From positions 2,728,001 through 2,792,000 of the forward strand of contig JAEILZ010000006.1 of assembly GCA_018873225.1 (NCBI GenBank): DNA of 64,000 nucleotides. The letters run 5' to 3'. Below, piece after piece: positions 37,214-48,216 of this stretch. The notes beneath the pieces were generated by a model. The model was not told where the DNA came from and did no database searches. It worked only from the letters and a program-made list of their open reading frames with translations. The DNA comes from [Phialemoniopsis] sp. UDSM-2020. Lineage: Eukaryota > Ascomycota > Sordariomycetes > Thyridiales > Thyridiaceae. The stretch's first letter is position 1. Each line of letters opens with the position of its first letter. A program made the position numbers and the translations under genes.

Positions 37214-37673
37214 ATTGACTGCTGGATATTACGAGTACAATAGACGCTTCTCATATTGAAGCAATCGAGCATCGCAGGCTTGCTGAGGTATATATTGGCA
37301 TTTTACAACTAAGCAAATTCATTTGCTAAATTTGGCATTTCAATGTACTACGCTACGAGCTCTTCATTCATTGTCAGCCCGCAGTAGGGGGAGGCGAAAT
37401 GATGACAGTGTTACCTATAGGAGTCTAGTTGGAGGTCATGGCGAATCTATGCGCCTCGCTGTGCTCGAGACGGCCTTTGGCTAGACGGCTGCGTCTTTTC
37501 CTGACGACTAGCACAGTATACGAGTTAGCACGTCATGAAGACCCAAGAAAGCCCAGAGTCTTGTTCTACATACAAAAACATCCTTATCTCCCGCGCCTTC
37601 GCACTGCTCTCGTTTAACCTTTACCCGCATCTTTCGCCCTATCTGACCCGACGATCTTCAATCAGCTTACACA
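37214..37673. promoter_or_regulatory. Divergent promoter of terpene synthase and oxygenase
   Basis: 460 bp between two opposed start codons. The arrangement suggests co-regulation. No operator can be named. Confidence 0.5.
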
Positions 37674-39077
37674 ATGTCGACCCAGGAATGCCTCGAGCCG
37701 AGGTCAGGAGCCCCATATTCCAGCGATCTCTGCTCAGCTCCCCATACATTTGACTGCAAATTCGGCAATTACCACTTTGAGTGGTCGGAGCTTCATCTTC
37801 CTCGAGCCGAAACGGACCCCCTTCGCTACCAGTACGATGAGTTGGGCAGTGCCCTTGTGGAAAAGCTACAACATATGAATCAACAACGGAAAAAGGATGG
37901 CGATAACCCAAATGTCACAAGAACTGATCTCTATACCACTCTTCGCGAGAACCATGAGAACGACGAGACTCTTGCCGCATTCTGGGAGGAAGTGCATGCT
38001 GTCCCCGCTTGGGTTGACTGGGAGCAGCTGGAGCGTGGCCAGAAGTTTCTTTATCGTTATGCTGCAGCAAACCTTATGGGGTTTGCCCTCCAGGGCTTCA
38101 TGGGCGAGAACTCGGCTGCTTCCGGAGTGGTAGAGGTTCTAGTGCGTACGGGTGGTTTTTCGACCCGTGTCCTGCTGCGAAGGCTTTTGGAAACGTTTCA
38201 GTTCCTTCTACAAGTGACGAAATGTCTCGATGCTGTGAAACCGGGGGGCGAGGGACACACAACCACAATTCGTGTACGCCTACTGCATTCTTCGGTCCGA
38301 AATCGTATTATGAAGCTAGTTGAGTCTCGACCCGACTACTACGATGTTGAGAAACACGGTGTACCAGTGAACACCTTGGATTCAATTCACTCCATAGCAA
38401 CATTCGCCTGCAACCACATGTGGCTCCAACTCCCGCAACAAGGAGTCTATCCGAACCAGCAAGAAATTGCCGACTACATTGCTCTTTTCAGGTATTTGGG
38501 GTATGTTCTTGGCACCCCACATGAGTACTTTGAGACTGTCCCAAAGGCAAAAGCGGTCATGGAGAGCATGCTCATCCACGAACTACATATCACACCAACT
38601 TCGCTCATAGTCGGTCACAACTTCGTTGAGTGTCTCAAAGACCTACCGCCAATCAATATTTCTGCCCAATTCATCGAAGCCGGAAGCCGTGTGTTGAACG
38701 GAGACGATTTTTGCGATTCTCTTGGGCTCGGACGCCCTGGATGGTATGCCTATGCGTGTTTCCGGGGCCATTGCTGGTTAGTACGATTGCTTGCCTTGGT
38801 ACAACAGACACTCCCATTGGTAGACGAAAGAATGACATGCTTCTGGCGAGAATTTCTACACAAGACTATAATCCACAGCAAAGGCGGACTAAACGGAGGC
38901 TCGCGATTCGATTTCAAGTATGTCCCCCAGGCCGGGAGACTTACAGGGAAAGAGAGCAACCAAAGACTACCACCGAAATGGTCACCGATGGCCAGGCCTG
39001 CTGAATCCGTCTATTTTGGCATATTCATGGCTGCGTTTGCATGGACCTTGTGGCTGGCATTTTCAATTTGTATGTGA
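37674..39077 (+). CDS. MpaB/rubber-oxygenase-type (DUF2236) protein, C-terminal membrane anchor
   Basis: Single-exon gene of 467 residues. The DUF2236 family includes latex-clearing proteins and fungal MpaB-type enzymes that cleave isoprenoid chains; they are heme-linked in characterised cases. Seen: the family opening VPAWVDWEQLERGQKFLYRY; a helical core with GFALQGFMGENS and RVRLLHSSVRNRIMKL, whose histidine could serve as ligand; IATFACNHMWLQL; LGTPHEYFETVPKAKAVMES; and a C-terminal hydrophobic segment (FGIFMAAFAWTLWLAFSI) that would anchor it, probably in the ER. It diverges from a terpene synthase, so oxidative cleavage or hydroxylation of a terpenoid is plausible. That is inference; family membership is from memory of motifs. 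Confidence 0.8.
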   Translation: MSTQECLEPRSGAPYSSDLCSAPHTFDCKFGNYHFEWSELHLPRAETDPLRYQYDELGSALVEKLQHMNQQRKKDGDNPNVTRTDLYTTLRENHENDETLAAFWEEVHAVPAWVDWEQLERGQKFLYRYAAANLMGFALQGFMGENSAASGVVEVLVRTGGFSTRVLLRRLLETFQFLLQVTKCLDAVKPGGEGHTTTIRVRLLHSSVRNRIMKLVESRPDYYDVEKHGVPVNTLDSIHSIATFACNHMWLQLPQQGVYPNQQEIADYIALFRYLGYVLGTPHEYFETVPKAKAVMESMLIHELHITPTSLIVGHNFVECLKDLPPINISAQFIEAGSRVLNGDDFCDSLGLGRPGWYAYACFRGHCWLVRLLALVQQTLPLVDERMTCFWREFLHKTIIHSKGGLNGGSRFDFKYVPQAGRLTGKESNQRLPPKWSPMARPAESVYFGIFMAAFAWTLWLAFSICM

Positions 39078-39843
39078 GAAAAATCTAGGTCACTATGATA
39101 AAAAATATTCGCAAGGCTTCCTAGCCCTTTCAGGTCATTTCAAATGCCCTTCTTGCACGCGATGTCAGAGTCTTCATCATCTGGATGAAGTTAATAGGTA
39201 CCAAGGTAGATGGCGGCTGGAGGTAACAAGTTCGTCCTCGGCTGACTTCTGGATGAGGCTGCCTCTAGGCTGTTGTTGTCCATGCTGATAGGCTTCACGA
39301 GTGCTGTTAAATTTTCAAGAGACTTGACATGAAAGATGCACTGCTTTGACAGCCGTAAAGCTGTGGCATTGCTCAGTCGATCATCGACGAGCTTGACCTT
39401 GGCCACCAATCCAAGGGGTCAAACAACTGACCAACAGAATGCTTTCGTTTTGCCCAGGACTCCTACTCTTATACCATTAAAATGTTATCCATATTCTTAT
39501 AGATTCTCAAGGATCAATTATGAGATAGGTATTCCACACATATATCACATCCACTGCGCGTGTTCTGGTGCACGATGTCTTGGCCATGACCGGGCAAGGA
39601 GCAATTAAGGTGTGTCACGTGCGTGACATGAGGATACGCGCCTGGCAGTCGCGACCGGAAGCTGTCAAGGACCACTTTTATTTACCAGTGGTGAACTTCC
39701 CCAGCCATCTGCAGCGAAGTCAATCCACTTGCCACTATCGTGCACCTCAACTTGCTGTTGCCTTTGCGACCGGCTCTTTCGCATCCATTGCGCTTTCTTT
39801 TTTCTTTTTTCCTCCTTGAAAAGCGCATCACTCTCCAAGCAAA
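39078..39843. other. Intergenic, no gene seen
   Basis: 766 bp with the oxygenase 3' flank and the HP1 promoter. A pyrimidine-rich stretch at about 39795-39826 lies just before the HP1 ATG. No gene seen. Confidence 0.5.
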
Positions 39844-40974
39844 ATGCCTCCAGGTAAGCCTGTCCCTACCTTTTACGTTGCCTTCTACTGCACCAATGCG
39901 CAAACTACTGCAATTCGTTTGCTTCTTCCATTATCTTGGAGCGCAAAGCTGGCCGCAAGTCAGAGACATTTTGCACTCCAGCGCCGGGCAAAGGATCAAC
40001 CGAGATGCTCACCCGTAGTCGCACAGCAATCAGCGACGATGAGGCGTCCGATGTCAGCCTCGACGAGAAACCGGTCAAGCGCGATCGTCAGAGCGCCAGC
40101 TACAGAGAAGGGAAGGCCGATGACGATGAGGACGACTTGGACGACGATCTCGACAAGAACGGAGCCAATGGAGATGTAGCAGAAGATGAGGAGGATGAGG
40201 AGGATGAAGAAGATCTAGACGAGGACGAGTATGGCTTGCCTCTCATCTATGGGAGCTTGACAGAGCTAATTGTTGGATCAGATATGTCGTCGAAAAGATC
40301 CTGTCGCACATGATCGCCGAAGACGTACGTATAACTACGAGTACGATTCCTTGACGGTGAGCTAACCGAAGAGCTAGGGTCAACCGCGATTTGAAGTCAA
40401 ATGGGAAGGCTTCGAGAAAAAGTCGGATCGCACTTGGGAACCGGAGGAGAACTTTGAGTAAGTTGCCTGAGAGTATACACACGGTCGGGAGAGATGCTGA
40501 CTACGAGCAGGGGCACGGCACAAACCATTCTCGATGACTACTTCAAGGGCATCGGCGGACGCGAGAAGCTCTTTGAAGAGACGACCAAAGCCCTCAATAC
40601 CAAGAAACGTGGTCGGCAGTCCACCGGTAACGGCGCAGGAGGCAATGCTAAGCGTGCCCGCCAGAACGGCCACCCGGCGGATAGCGAGGCGCCGGCGAGC
40701 AAGAAGTCTACCGAGTTCAAGCCTCCAGCAGGCGGTTGGGATGATCTGGTCGAGACAGTGGATATGTTCCGCAACGAAGACGGCGCACTCACCGTCCTCC
40801 TCAACTGGAAGAATGGGCACAAGACGCAGCATCCTACTAAACAGGCCTACGCGAGGTGCCCTCAAAAGGTTCGGCTTCGTGGGAACTAGCCCTTCGATCC
40901 CATCTATTTTAACTGACCAAACATCACAGATTTTGCAGTTCTACGAGTCGAAAATCAACTTCAAGACTGATTGA
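39844..40974 (+). CDS. hpo: HP1-type heterochromatin protein (chromodomain and chromoshadow)
   Basis: Six exons, 39844-39853 (10 nt), about 39982-40228, 40282-40324, 40378-40457, 40511-40868 and 40930-40974, join in phase to about 260 residues. HP1 binds H3K9-methylated chromatin and directs DNA methylation in Neurospora. Seen: an acidic N-terminal stretch ending DEEDEEDLDEDE; a chromodomain from EYVVEKIL through VKWEGF to TWEPEENFE, with Tyr, Trp and Phe in the methyl-lysine cage positions; a basic hinge (KKRGRQSTGNGAGGNAKRAR); and a chromoshadow domain (WDDLVETVDMFRNEDGALTV to ILQFYESKI). The second-exon start is uncertain: acceptors before 39965 and 39982 both keep frame. Presence of HP1 fits the repeat-mutation signs elsewhere in the window. 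Confidence 0.93.
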
Positions 40975-42169
40975 GGGCAGTGCGGATGACTCTTGACTTT
41001 CATCGCCCACCTGTCGATATAAGGGCTATGAGAAGGCGTCGAGATCTAGGATCATTTGGGAGCGCGTTTTTCGCAATGCAGCATGGCAAAATTAGGGACA
41101 GCTGGCGTTTTCGGGATTGAGCTTATATTTCCTGGTGGACATATGAAGGAAGACGGCGGTCATGGGGGAAGCTCTTCGTTCCGTGGGAGTTTGCCCGGCT
41201 TTGCTTTCCGTGTCTGATGAGTGTGCGAATATCACAAGTTGTTCAAATAACTTTTGCAGCGTTCACCGTGTCTTTCTGCCTTCGCGACATCTACCTGTTT
41301 GGCTGCTGTGACTGACGAAATCTCCCACAGACTAAACTTTCTTGGCTCTAGGAGAGTAATCCTACAGAGTAGAGTGGAATGATCCGATCAGGTTCCAATG
41401 ACGTGGGCTGGAAGCTGCTGATGGCCCAGACACATCTGCGCTGGCCAGGATTTGGTGAGATGAAAACCACTTTAGCAGGCGGGACCCACAGTGTACCTGG
41501 TTCAGCAGAGCTTTGGCGAATAAGAAGCCGTGCAGAGCACCTTTTTAGTGAGGCTGGGCTGTCTGACCCACTACAGCTTGGTCCCTGCGACCCCTGTACT
41601 TTTCCACTGCAGGTGGTTGGCGCTGACCGTGCCAGCCTTTTCATTATTGACTTGGGAACCGAGGTGGCGGGGCAACCGCCCTCTTTAAGCCTGCGTCGTG
41701 CGCCCGAACACTTGTGTTGCGCCGTCCTTGCATTCCAGTGCTTTCTAAAATCCTGTGTGATACTGAATTCATTTGAACAATCGAGACGAAGTGATCGAGT
41801 TTCAGAACTTTTCGAGCTTCAACGACATATTCCACGACGTATACCGATCGCGACACTACTTGCTCACGAACTGCGGGGCCGTGTCTTGAGCTTTAAGGTG
41901 TAAGTGCCAGCTTCCGGCGAGCCACGAGCGGCTTCATTCCAGTCAATCCGGGCGAAGGAACTAATTGGGAATTCATCAGGCATCCAACCATTCAAAGACA
42001 CATTTTGCGCATTCCTTGCCCTCGACCCGCACGCCGACCGATATCTCGAGTCCTCCGAGTCCGTTCAAGCCGCCTTTTGTCGGTCGAGCCCACTCCGCAT
42101 ATTCCAACCTGCCGTCGATAAGGCTGTGTGCACCGTCACTAGACGGGCGCGCATTCCACATCCTTCAAG
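40975..42169. other. Intergenic or long 5' region
   Basis: About 1.2 kb. One frame of 174 codons (41379-41903) has no recognisable domain and I do not support it. The part nearest 42170 may be 5' UTR of the small membrane protein. Confidence 0.4.
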
Positions 42170-42331
42170 ATGAAGCAAAACGATGTCATCGCCGTCATCA
42201 TCATCGTGTTGTTCATTATCCTGGCGCTGATTGCATTCGGTATCTACCACTTGGTGTCGATGGCGAGACGTAGTGCGTCCGTCACCTCATCCTCGGGTAG
42301 TAGCAGCAGCGACATTGTGGACGATGACTGA
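42170..42331 (+). CDS. 53-residue single-pass membrane miniprotein
   Basis: ATG at 42170 to TGA at 42331. Residues 1-5 are polar (MKQND). Residues 6-27 are a continuous hydrophobic helix rich in Ile, Leu and Val. Then come HLVSMARR, a Ser-rich stretch and an acidic end DIVDDD. The positive MARR next to the helix would place the C-terminus in the cytosol. The sharp helix and orderly composition argue for a real gene, but there is no family I can name. It lies alone between HP1 and the muconate lactonizing enzyme. The upstream leader is long and pyrimidine-rich in parts. Confidence 0.55.
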   Translation: MKQNDVIAVIIIVLFIILALIAFGIYHLVSMARRSASVTSSSGSSSSDIVDDD

Positions 42332-42847
42332 TCGACCCGCACACCCCATCTCTCCGAGCTGTTCACGGAGGTGTTGATTAGTGTTGCATTTCTTTGGAGA
42401 GTTTTTACAAGCACTGTGCCTCCGGATGATATATCACGGCGACGAAGACGGCAGCTGGGCAAGACGTCCGGCGTACCTCATTGTGAAGAGGAAACTGAAG
42501 AACTGTCGACATACGCATTGCATGAGTGAGGATAACCATTTGGGGTTCATTATGATTTTGGGCAACGGCGCAACGGGATTACCTTGGGAAACTGGGAATG
42601 TGTCATGACACACGATATCAAATCAGCATGTAGACAGCGTGGATTTCGCACCAAATTCTTGTACATAGAAAACAGCACTCTGTATGTAGCTCATCTTGGA
42701 TATTTCAGGATATAATGATATGATCTGGACATGAAATGTCGATCAGGATATTATCACTGCTCTGTGGCTTTTATTGATATGCTGCTGGATGCAAAATGAA
42801 CTCCTTTCTATGACATCTTGAGATGTGTTCCTCCTAGCCGATTCTCT
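42332..42847. other. Convergent 3' flanks
   Basis: 516 bp between the miniprotein stop and the lactonizing enzyme stop. AT-rich in the second half. No gene seen. Confidence 0.45.
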
Positions 42848-44109
42848 TTAATCGTACCAAATCGCGTTCATGCCGAATCCAGGCTCAGGGATCCTAACCC
42901 TCGCGACCCGGGACAGGAACTCGTCCTTCCAGCGGTACATCTCCACCCATCCTTCCTGGTCGTCCGTGATGGCCAGCCACTCGTCGCTCCAGTCGCACGG
43001 CGCCACGGCGTTGCTGTGCCCGCCGCTCGTCGGCGTCGGGTGCAGCAGGAGCTGCGTCTCGATGCTGCCGCAGTCGCGCAGCCGGAACGCCGCGATATAG
43101 CCCGTCAGGTCGAAGCTGTTGGACCGCGCCGTCGCGAACAGGTACTTGCCGCTGCGCGTCAGGCTGCACACGTCGCTGCGGTACAGGCCCTTGCCGGTCT
43201 CGGGCGAGTGCGTCACGACGCCGGGCGGGATGAGCGGGAAGCTGTGGTGCGTGTAGACGGGCAGGTGCGTCGCCGGGTCGATGACGTACTCGCAGAGGCG
43301 GTTGCCGGCCTCCATCAGCGCGTAGAGGTAGTGGCCCGAGGGGTGCATGGCGACCCAGCGCGGGTGGTCGCCGGGCGCCGGGGCGTCGACGGAGCCGACG
43401 AGCTCGACCTGGCCGTCGGCGGAGCCGGGGACCTTGCGGTGCACCCAGAGCTTGTTGGCCGTCAGGTCGGCCGAGTAGAGGTAGGTCTCGGTGGGGTCGA
43501 AGACCATGCCGTGGATGCCCGTGTTCTCCTGGTACGGGTAGTTCTGGATGTTGGACGCGAGGGCGCCCGAGCCGGAGACGGAGAAGACGTTGCCGTAGCC
43601 GGCGTGCTTGTAGAAGGGGTTGCAGTAGACGGCGTAGGGGGGCTGCTTGGCGGGCAGGAGGAAGATGGCGCGAGTGTTCGTCTCGGATGAGTTTGCCTGG
43701 GCTGTAGAAGAGGGCGCACGCGACAGTTGGTATTGTATCCTCTTCAGGTGTAAGAAAGCATGTGCTGGAAGGGTCGAAACTTACGGTCTCCGCCCATGGG
43801 GTGAGAAGCCTCATGGACGATTTCCGTCGGGCTCTTGACGGCGAATGAAGACCACTTCTTCATGGCCGAGCCGTAAAGGTTCTTTTTCGTATGCTGCATG
43901 TGGTGTAAGTCCCTGTGGTTTCATCTCACTTGGGCTGTCGCTTCGCAGGTCAATTGGCTTACGTCAAAGGCCATCCATGATATGGGCTCGTTCTGCGGGA
44001 TCTCAGTCCTCTTGACCAGCTTCAATTCGAGCTTCTCATCGTCGAATGCGACTGTGAAGATTGCGCCTGGGGGGGTCCAGGTCCCAATCATCAAATGGTG
44101 GAGGGGCAT
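42848..44109 (-). CDS. 3-carboxy-cis,cis-muconate lactonizing enzyme (beta-propeller)
   Basis: Three exons (44109-43963, 43893-43785, 43701-42848) join in phase to 369 residues, close to the Neurospora enzyme. It cyclises 3-carboxy-cis,cis-muconate to 3-carboxymuconolactone (EC 5.5.1.5) in the protocatechuate branch of the beta-ketoadipate pathway. Seen: the N-terminus MPLHHLMIGTWTPPGAIFTV; NLYGSAMKKWSSFAVKSPTE; ENTGIHGMVFDPTETYLYSA; GDHPRWVAMHPSGHYLYALM; HPTPTSGGHSNAVAPC; and the end RIPEPGFGMNAIWYD. These follow the seven-bladed propeller fold of the family. The fungal enzyme evolved separately from bacterial CMLEs. An upstream in-frame extension to 44259 exists, but family similarity starts at 44109. 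No other pathway gene is in the window. Confidence 0.96.
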
Positions 44110-44883
44110 CTTGCTCTGGGCGTGACGTCGTTTGCAGGGATTGGTCGTGAACTGCCGTGACTGCGATTGAAGCGAGGGAGTAGAGACAGCGCACCTTTGC
44201 GACAGGGTCGTCGTAAATACAGAATGACCACAACGTCTAGATACTACAGAGAAATACATGAAAACCGAAACTCGCCCATCCTGCGTTTTCGCGACGCCCC
44301 ACGATCAATCGCGGCCCCCTCCAGATCTTGAGCGGGTTCGGAGGGTATGTTCGGGTATGCAGGAACAACGTTTACACGGCAGTGTGAGTCTCGCTCCCGG
44401 TAGCAGGATCCGGAGTCGACATTAGTGCCAGAGCGGATCTGGATCCGACTTTTGTGTTCTTCCGCATTCAGTACCGCGCCTAATTGTTAGTAAAGCCAAT
44501 AATGGCACAGGCTCTCCACTCTGACACTTGAACTTCACATATGTACGTGGGATAAATGATAAAATGGCAGCACTTGTTACATATGGGATCGTTCCTGGCC
44601 GTTCAACGAGCCGTGAGGGCTTCGTGAGCAAACCGGAGTTCATTCCTATGATATCTATTTTTTGGCCAGCATGATCTCATGGACATGTTCGCTACGGACT
44701 CATGTTCTCCCCAGATCGAGCAGTAAAGGCAGCAATATTGAACGGAACCATTATTGAGAAAAAGCAAACAAATCCTCATACGAAGACAATGCCTATAACA
44801 GCTCCCAGCCCTCCGTATTCTGGAGATAGCCACTCTGCTCAACGTTGCCGCTGGAGCCCATCCCCAGAGACGACCAAGCACCG
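44110..44883. other. Intergenic, no gene seen
   Basis: 774 bp with the promoter of the lactonizing enzyme and the 3' flank of the next minus-strand gene. No gene seen. Confidence 0.5.
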
Positions 44884-45585
44884 CTATCGTTCTGATACTG
44901 CCATTGCCTCGTCTTTCTTCATGGACTGTTGGACAGATATCAGGGCCTTGGATGCCATGTCGTGAATCTTTACACAGGCCGCAAAAGTTTCGTCGGCAGG
45001 TCTGTCGAGGACGGCGTGCATTGAAGATCCGAGGTTCTCCCATATTTTCCCTGCTTGCACACCGATGTCGATGTGGCCATCCAAGAGGTCGTCTACAAGC
45101 TTGCAGAACTGTGAAAAGGCCGAGTCGATCCGTGCCGCCGTCTCGCTAACTTCCCACCATCCATTAGATACACCCACAGCGACCAGCGATCTAGTCTCAT
45201 CGACACAGTGTTGCAGTTTTTCGGCCAGACTTCTGCGCATATCGTCGAGGCGCTCGCCTGAGCTTGGGTTGGTATTGTCGTCGATGGTGTAACCTTCGCA
45301 CACACGTTCCCACTCAGCATCCTCTGCGCCTGTGTCGAGCACTACGTTCGCGCTATCGAGCATGCTGACTGGATCATCGACGTTCATGTCTTTGGGCGAT
45401 GCTGAGGGTGTGATATCGGACTGGACCGTCGTATTCGCTGAATGTGTTGGAGTTGTAGTACCTGCCACAGGAATTTCCTTGAATATGGAAACCGAATCGT
45501 CCCACGATGCGTCTGATGTGCCACTCATCTTGTCCTGTCTCGATTCCCAGAAGATACCTCCGTAGAGAGTTGAAAGTGGACACAT
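44884..45585 (-). CDS. Hypothetical acidic protein, function unknown
   Basis: Single exon of 233 residues from an ATG at 45585 to a TAG at 44884; a second ATG (MSGTSD, about 45528) is an alternative start. The N-terminal third is disordered and Ser/Thr/Pro-rich, followed by an acidic stretch (DTGAEDAEWERVCEGY). The C-terminal two-thirds are helical and soluble-looking (ERLDDMRRSLAEKLQHCVDE, then IDSAFSQFCKLVDDLLDG, then ETFAACVKIHDMASKALISV). No signal peptide or membrane segment. I do not recognise the family. The amphipathic helices and consistent codon use favour a real gene. Confidence 0.6.
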   Translation of the reverse strand: MCPLSTLYGGIFWESRQDKMSGTSDASWDDSVSIFKEIPVAGTTTPTHSANTTVQSDITPSASPKDMNVDDPVSMLDSANVVLDTGAEDAEWERVCEGYTIDDNTNPSSGERLDDMRRSLAEKLQHCVDETRSLVAVGVSNGWWEVSETAARIDSAFSQFCKLVDDLLDGHIDIGVQAGKIWENLGSSMHAVLDRPADETFAACVKIHDMASKALISVQQSMKKDEAMAVSER

Positions 45586-46384
45586 TCTCCGAAGAGTAAT
45601 GACTTTCGGAAGGGTAAGTTTCAGTGACGGCCTGGGGAAGGTAGGAAGATGGAACTTGCGATATGTACGGTGTTTTGGTTGGAGAGATGGGGTGTGTGTG
45701 CGATTAAGACGTATGCCCGAAAATATTTGAGGACTAGATGGTCAGTCCAAGAAATGATGGTCGCTATCAGAAGGGAGTAGTCAGACCTTTATAACACTGA
45801 GGAAAGGCTCCTGACCGTATGAAAGTTTAACATTGTTTGGATCCATGGATGAGTTGATCAATCGAGGGTGTCCATCCCTTCTGACTGTAGAGGAACCATG
45901 GAACATGACTTTTGCAGTACACATTTTGGAAGTATATTTCAATCCCAAGTGGTATTGTGCCGCCTATCACCCCAAAAGTCAACCGTGGTGCATCTCTCAC
46001 TGCTAAGCGACGCTCGTCACAATGAGAGTCGTATACTTTTCGGCGGACAGGTGTTTCTTGAGCTTGGTTCGCGAAACCTTGTTTCGTTTCGTGGTAATGC
46101 TTGGTGTGTAGAGTCTCGAAATCCTATTGCCATTCCGAAATCAATGATTCCCCGATATTTTGCTTGACTTGCTGGATGAAATGCTCTGACCTGCACCCTT
46201 TTCGGCAGTGTTAAGATCCCTAAAAGGCAAGTATATCTGGTCGACCAATTCGAGCACACGTCTGATCTGACTTTCAACAGACTCGCCACAAGGGACGAAC
46301 TCCAATACGAGAGCATGTAACAAGAAAAACTCTGTTCGTTGTAGTTCTACATCGGGATATGTACAAAACATAGAAAATGGACAT
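45586..46384. other. Intergenic, no gene seen
   Basis: 799 bp between two minus-strand genes. Only short unsupported frames. No repeat seen. Confidence 0.45.
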
Positions 46385-47311
46385 CTATTTCTTCTGCTCT
46401 TCTTTCTTCTCCTCGGGCTTCGGTGTGGGCAGCTTGAAAGTCTCAGGCTTCCTGTCCGTACCAGCACCAACCTGCTCCCAGGCACTTGAGCCGCCCTCGA
46501 AGTTTCGGAAAGCTTGGGTCAATTCCAGAGGTTCCGTCACAATCCGCTTCTTCTCCTCGTCGTACCGAATCTCAGTGTACCCGGTCAGGGGGAAGTCCTT
46601 CCGTAGAGGGTGTCCCTCGAAGCCGTAATCAGTCATGATACGTCGCAGATCCGGGTGGCCAATGAAGAAGACACCGAAGAGATCGTAGACCTCCCGCTCG
46701 TACCAGTTGGCTCCGTCGAAGATGCCAGTCACACTGGGCACAGGAGAAGCCTCGTCGGCGTAGGTCTTGACACGGATCCTAGCATTGTGACGGACACTGA
46801 GGAGGTTGTAGACGATTTCGAATCGCTGATCGCGGGTGGGGAAGTCGACGGCGGTGATATCGCTGACCTGGGTGAACTCGGCGGAGGTGTTATCTGTGGT
46901 CCAGTTAGCATGCTAAATGTCTCTCGAGGCGCCTCGGCTTTTGAGTTCGGGATGTGGCGTACATTTGAGGAAGTTGAAAACGGGAATGACGCCGGATGGT
47001 GAGATGTAGATGGTCAACTCGTCCTTCCAGACAGAGAACTGCTGGACGTATTTCGGCATGCAGCTCATGACCCAGGCGCCGTACTTGTGCATGTTGTCGG
47101 CCTTGGAGGCATACTTGTCGGCCGGGTTGACAAGGGGAGCCTGCAGAGTGCCGACGGGAGCCCTCTCGGCCTTGCGATAGTTGGGCGCATCCTTGGGGAC
47201 GTTGACGTTCTGGCGGCTGGTGACGGAGAAGCATCGAGCTGCCGCGACCGAGGGCTTAGCCGGCCGCAGAGCAGAGGCCACAGCCCTGCTCCTGCAGATT
47301 TTGCTGGCCAT
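46385..47311 (-). CDS. nuo-31: NADH:ubiquinone oxidoreductase 30-kDa subunit (NuoC/NDUFS3), mitochondrial
   Basis: Two exons (47311-46963, 46893-46385) join in phase to 285 residues. This subunit sits in the peripheral arm of complex I near the quinone site. Seen: a mitochondrial presequence rich in Arg, Ala and Ser ([19 protein letters not shown]); the conserved core [20 protein letters not shown]; the family signature around [36 protein letters not shown] and DFPLTGY; and a charged C-terminal tail ending in [11 protein letters not shown]. Length matches the Neurospora subunit. The start at 47311 is chosen by the presequence. Confidence 0.96.
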
Positions 47312-48216
47312 TTCGAATATGAAGAGAGTTTCCCAGGGCCAATTGACGGCAGAACCTCCCAATTGCAGTCTATGCGGGCACCCTGTCCTTGGATCTTCGA
47401 GACGACAAGACGTGGTGGTGGTGATGCCGGCTCGGTCCAGTCTGTGGATAATTGTTTCGTCAAAGCTCTCATGCAATTCCAGTTGTTTTGATTGGACGAG
47501 ACGTTATTGTGGGGTCTTGGTTGTGCCAACCGTGCCTACCACCCCCTTCATCTGATCCGCGAAAGAAGCTGCACGTGATCCGGCAAGTACACAGCGCGAA
47601 ACTCAGCACCATGGAACAGAGCGAAGGATGTCTTTGGGCCCGACTATTGAAAAGACACTCACCTACAAATAAACAAACAAATATCCAACAATCTCAATTC
47701 TCCTAATTCTTTGATTCAACCTTCAATATTCAAGCATCAGAGACTGCAACACTCCCGCAACTCAAAGGTACCTTTCCCAGTCGTGATTTGCCACGTGCAC
47801 TGTCTTCCACGAGACCAAGCCAGAAGGAGCTAGCGCGGCACAGCGCGATTGCTTCCGTGGAAGGCTTTTGCGTTCGCTTCTTCTGGCAGCGACCTATCCT
47901 CCTTCACCTCTCCTCTCCTACCCGTTCATCACCACCTCACCTCTTCCCCCGTCAACCACCCCAGGGGCTATCCTCTTGAAGAGCATCGCCGCTCTCCCTG
48001 TACATTCTTACAAGGCGTTTTGCATTCTTGTCGAGTTTCTTTCCACATAGACGAACCGGCCATTTTCGTTAAGATACCCAAAATCTTTCATCTCCTGTCC
48101 AGCTCGACCAGTCGTCACAGACCCCCTCGGCCGACCTTTTCAGCAACTCTGCCTTCATCCGCCGTTCCGTCCGCATTCTTCTGGGCTAACGGACGGCTCA
48201 CAGCACAGCAGCCGTA
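47312..48216. promoter_or_regulatory. Divergent region between complex I subunit and Not4
   Basis: 905 bp with two promoters. The last 350 bp before Not4 are pyrimidine-rich and probably its 5' UTR. No gene seen. Confidence 0.5.

Noticed and set aside
41379..41903. Plus-strand frame of 174 codons
   Set aside because: No recognisable motif or splice context; could be leader of the small membrane protein.
42818..43690. Plus-strand 290-codon frame over the lactonizing enzyme
   Set aside because: Shadow of a strongly supported minus-strand gene.
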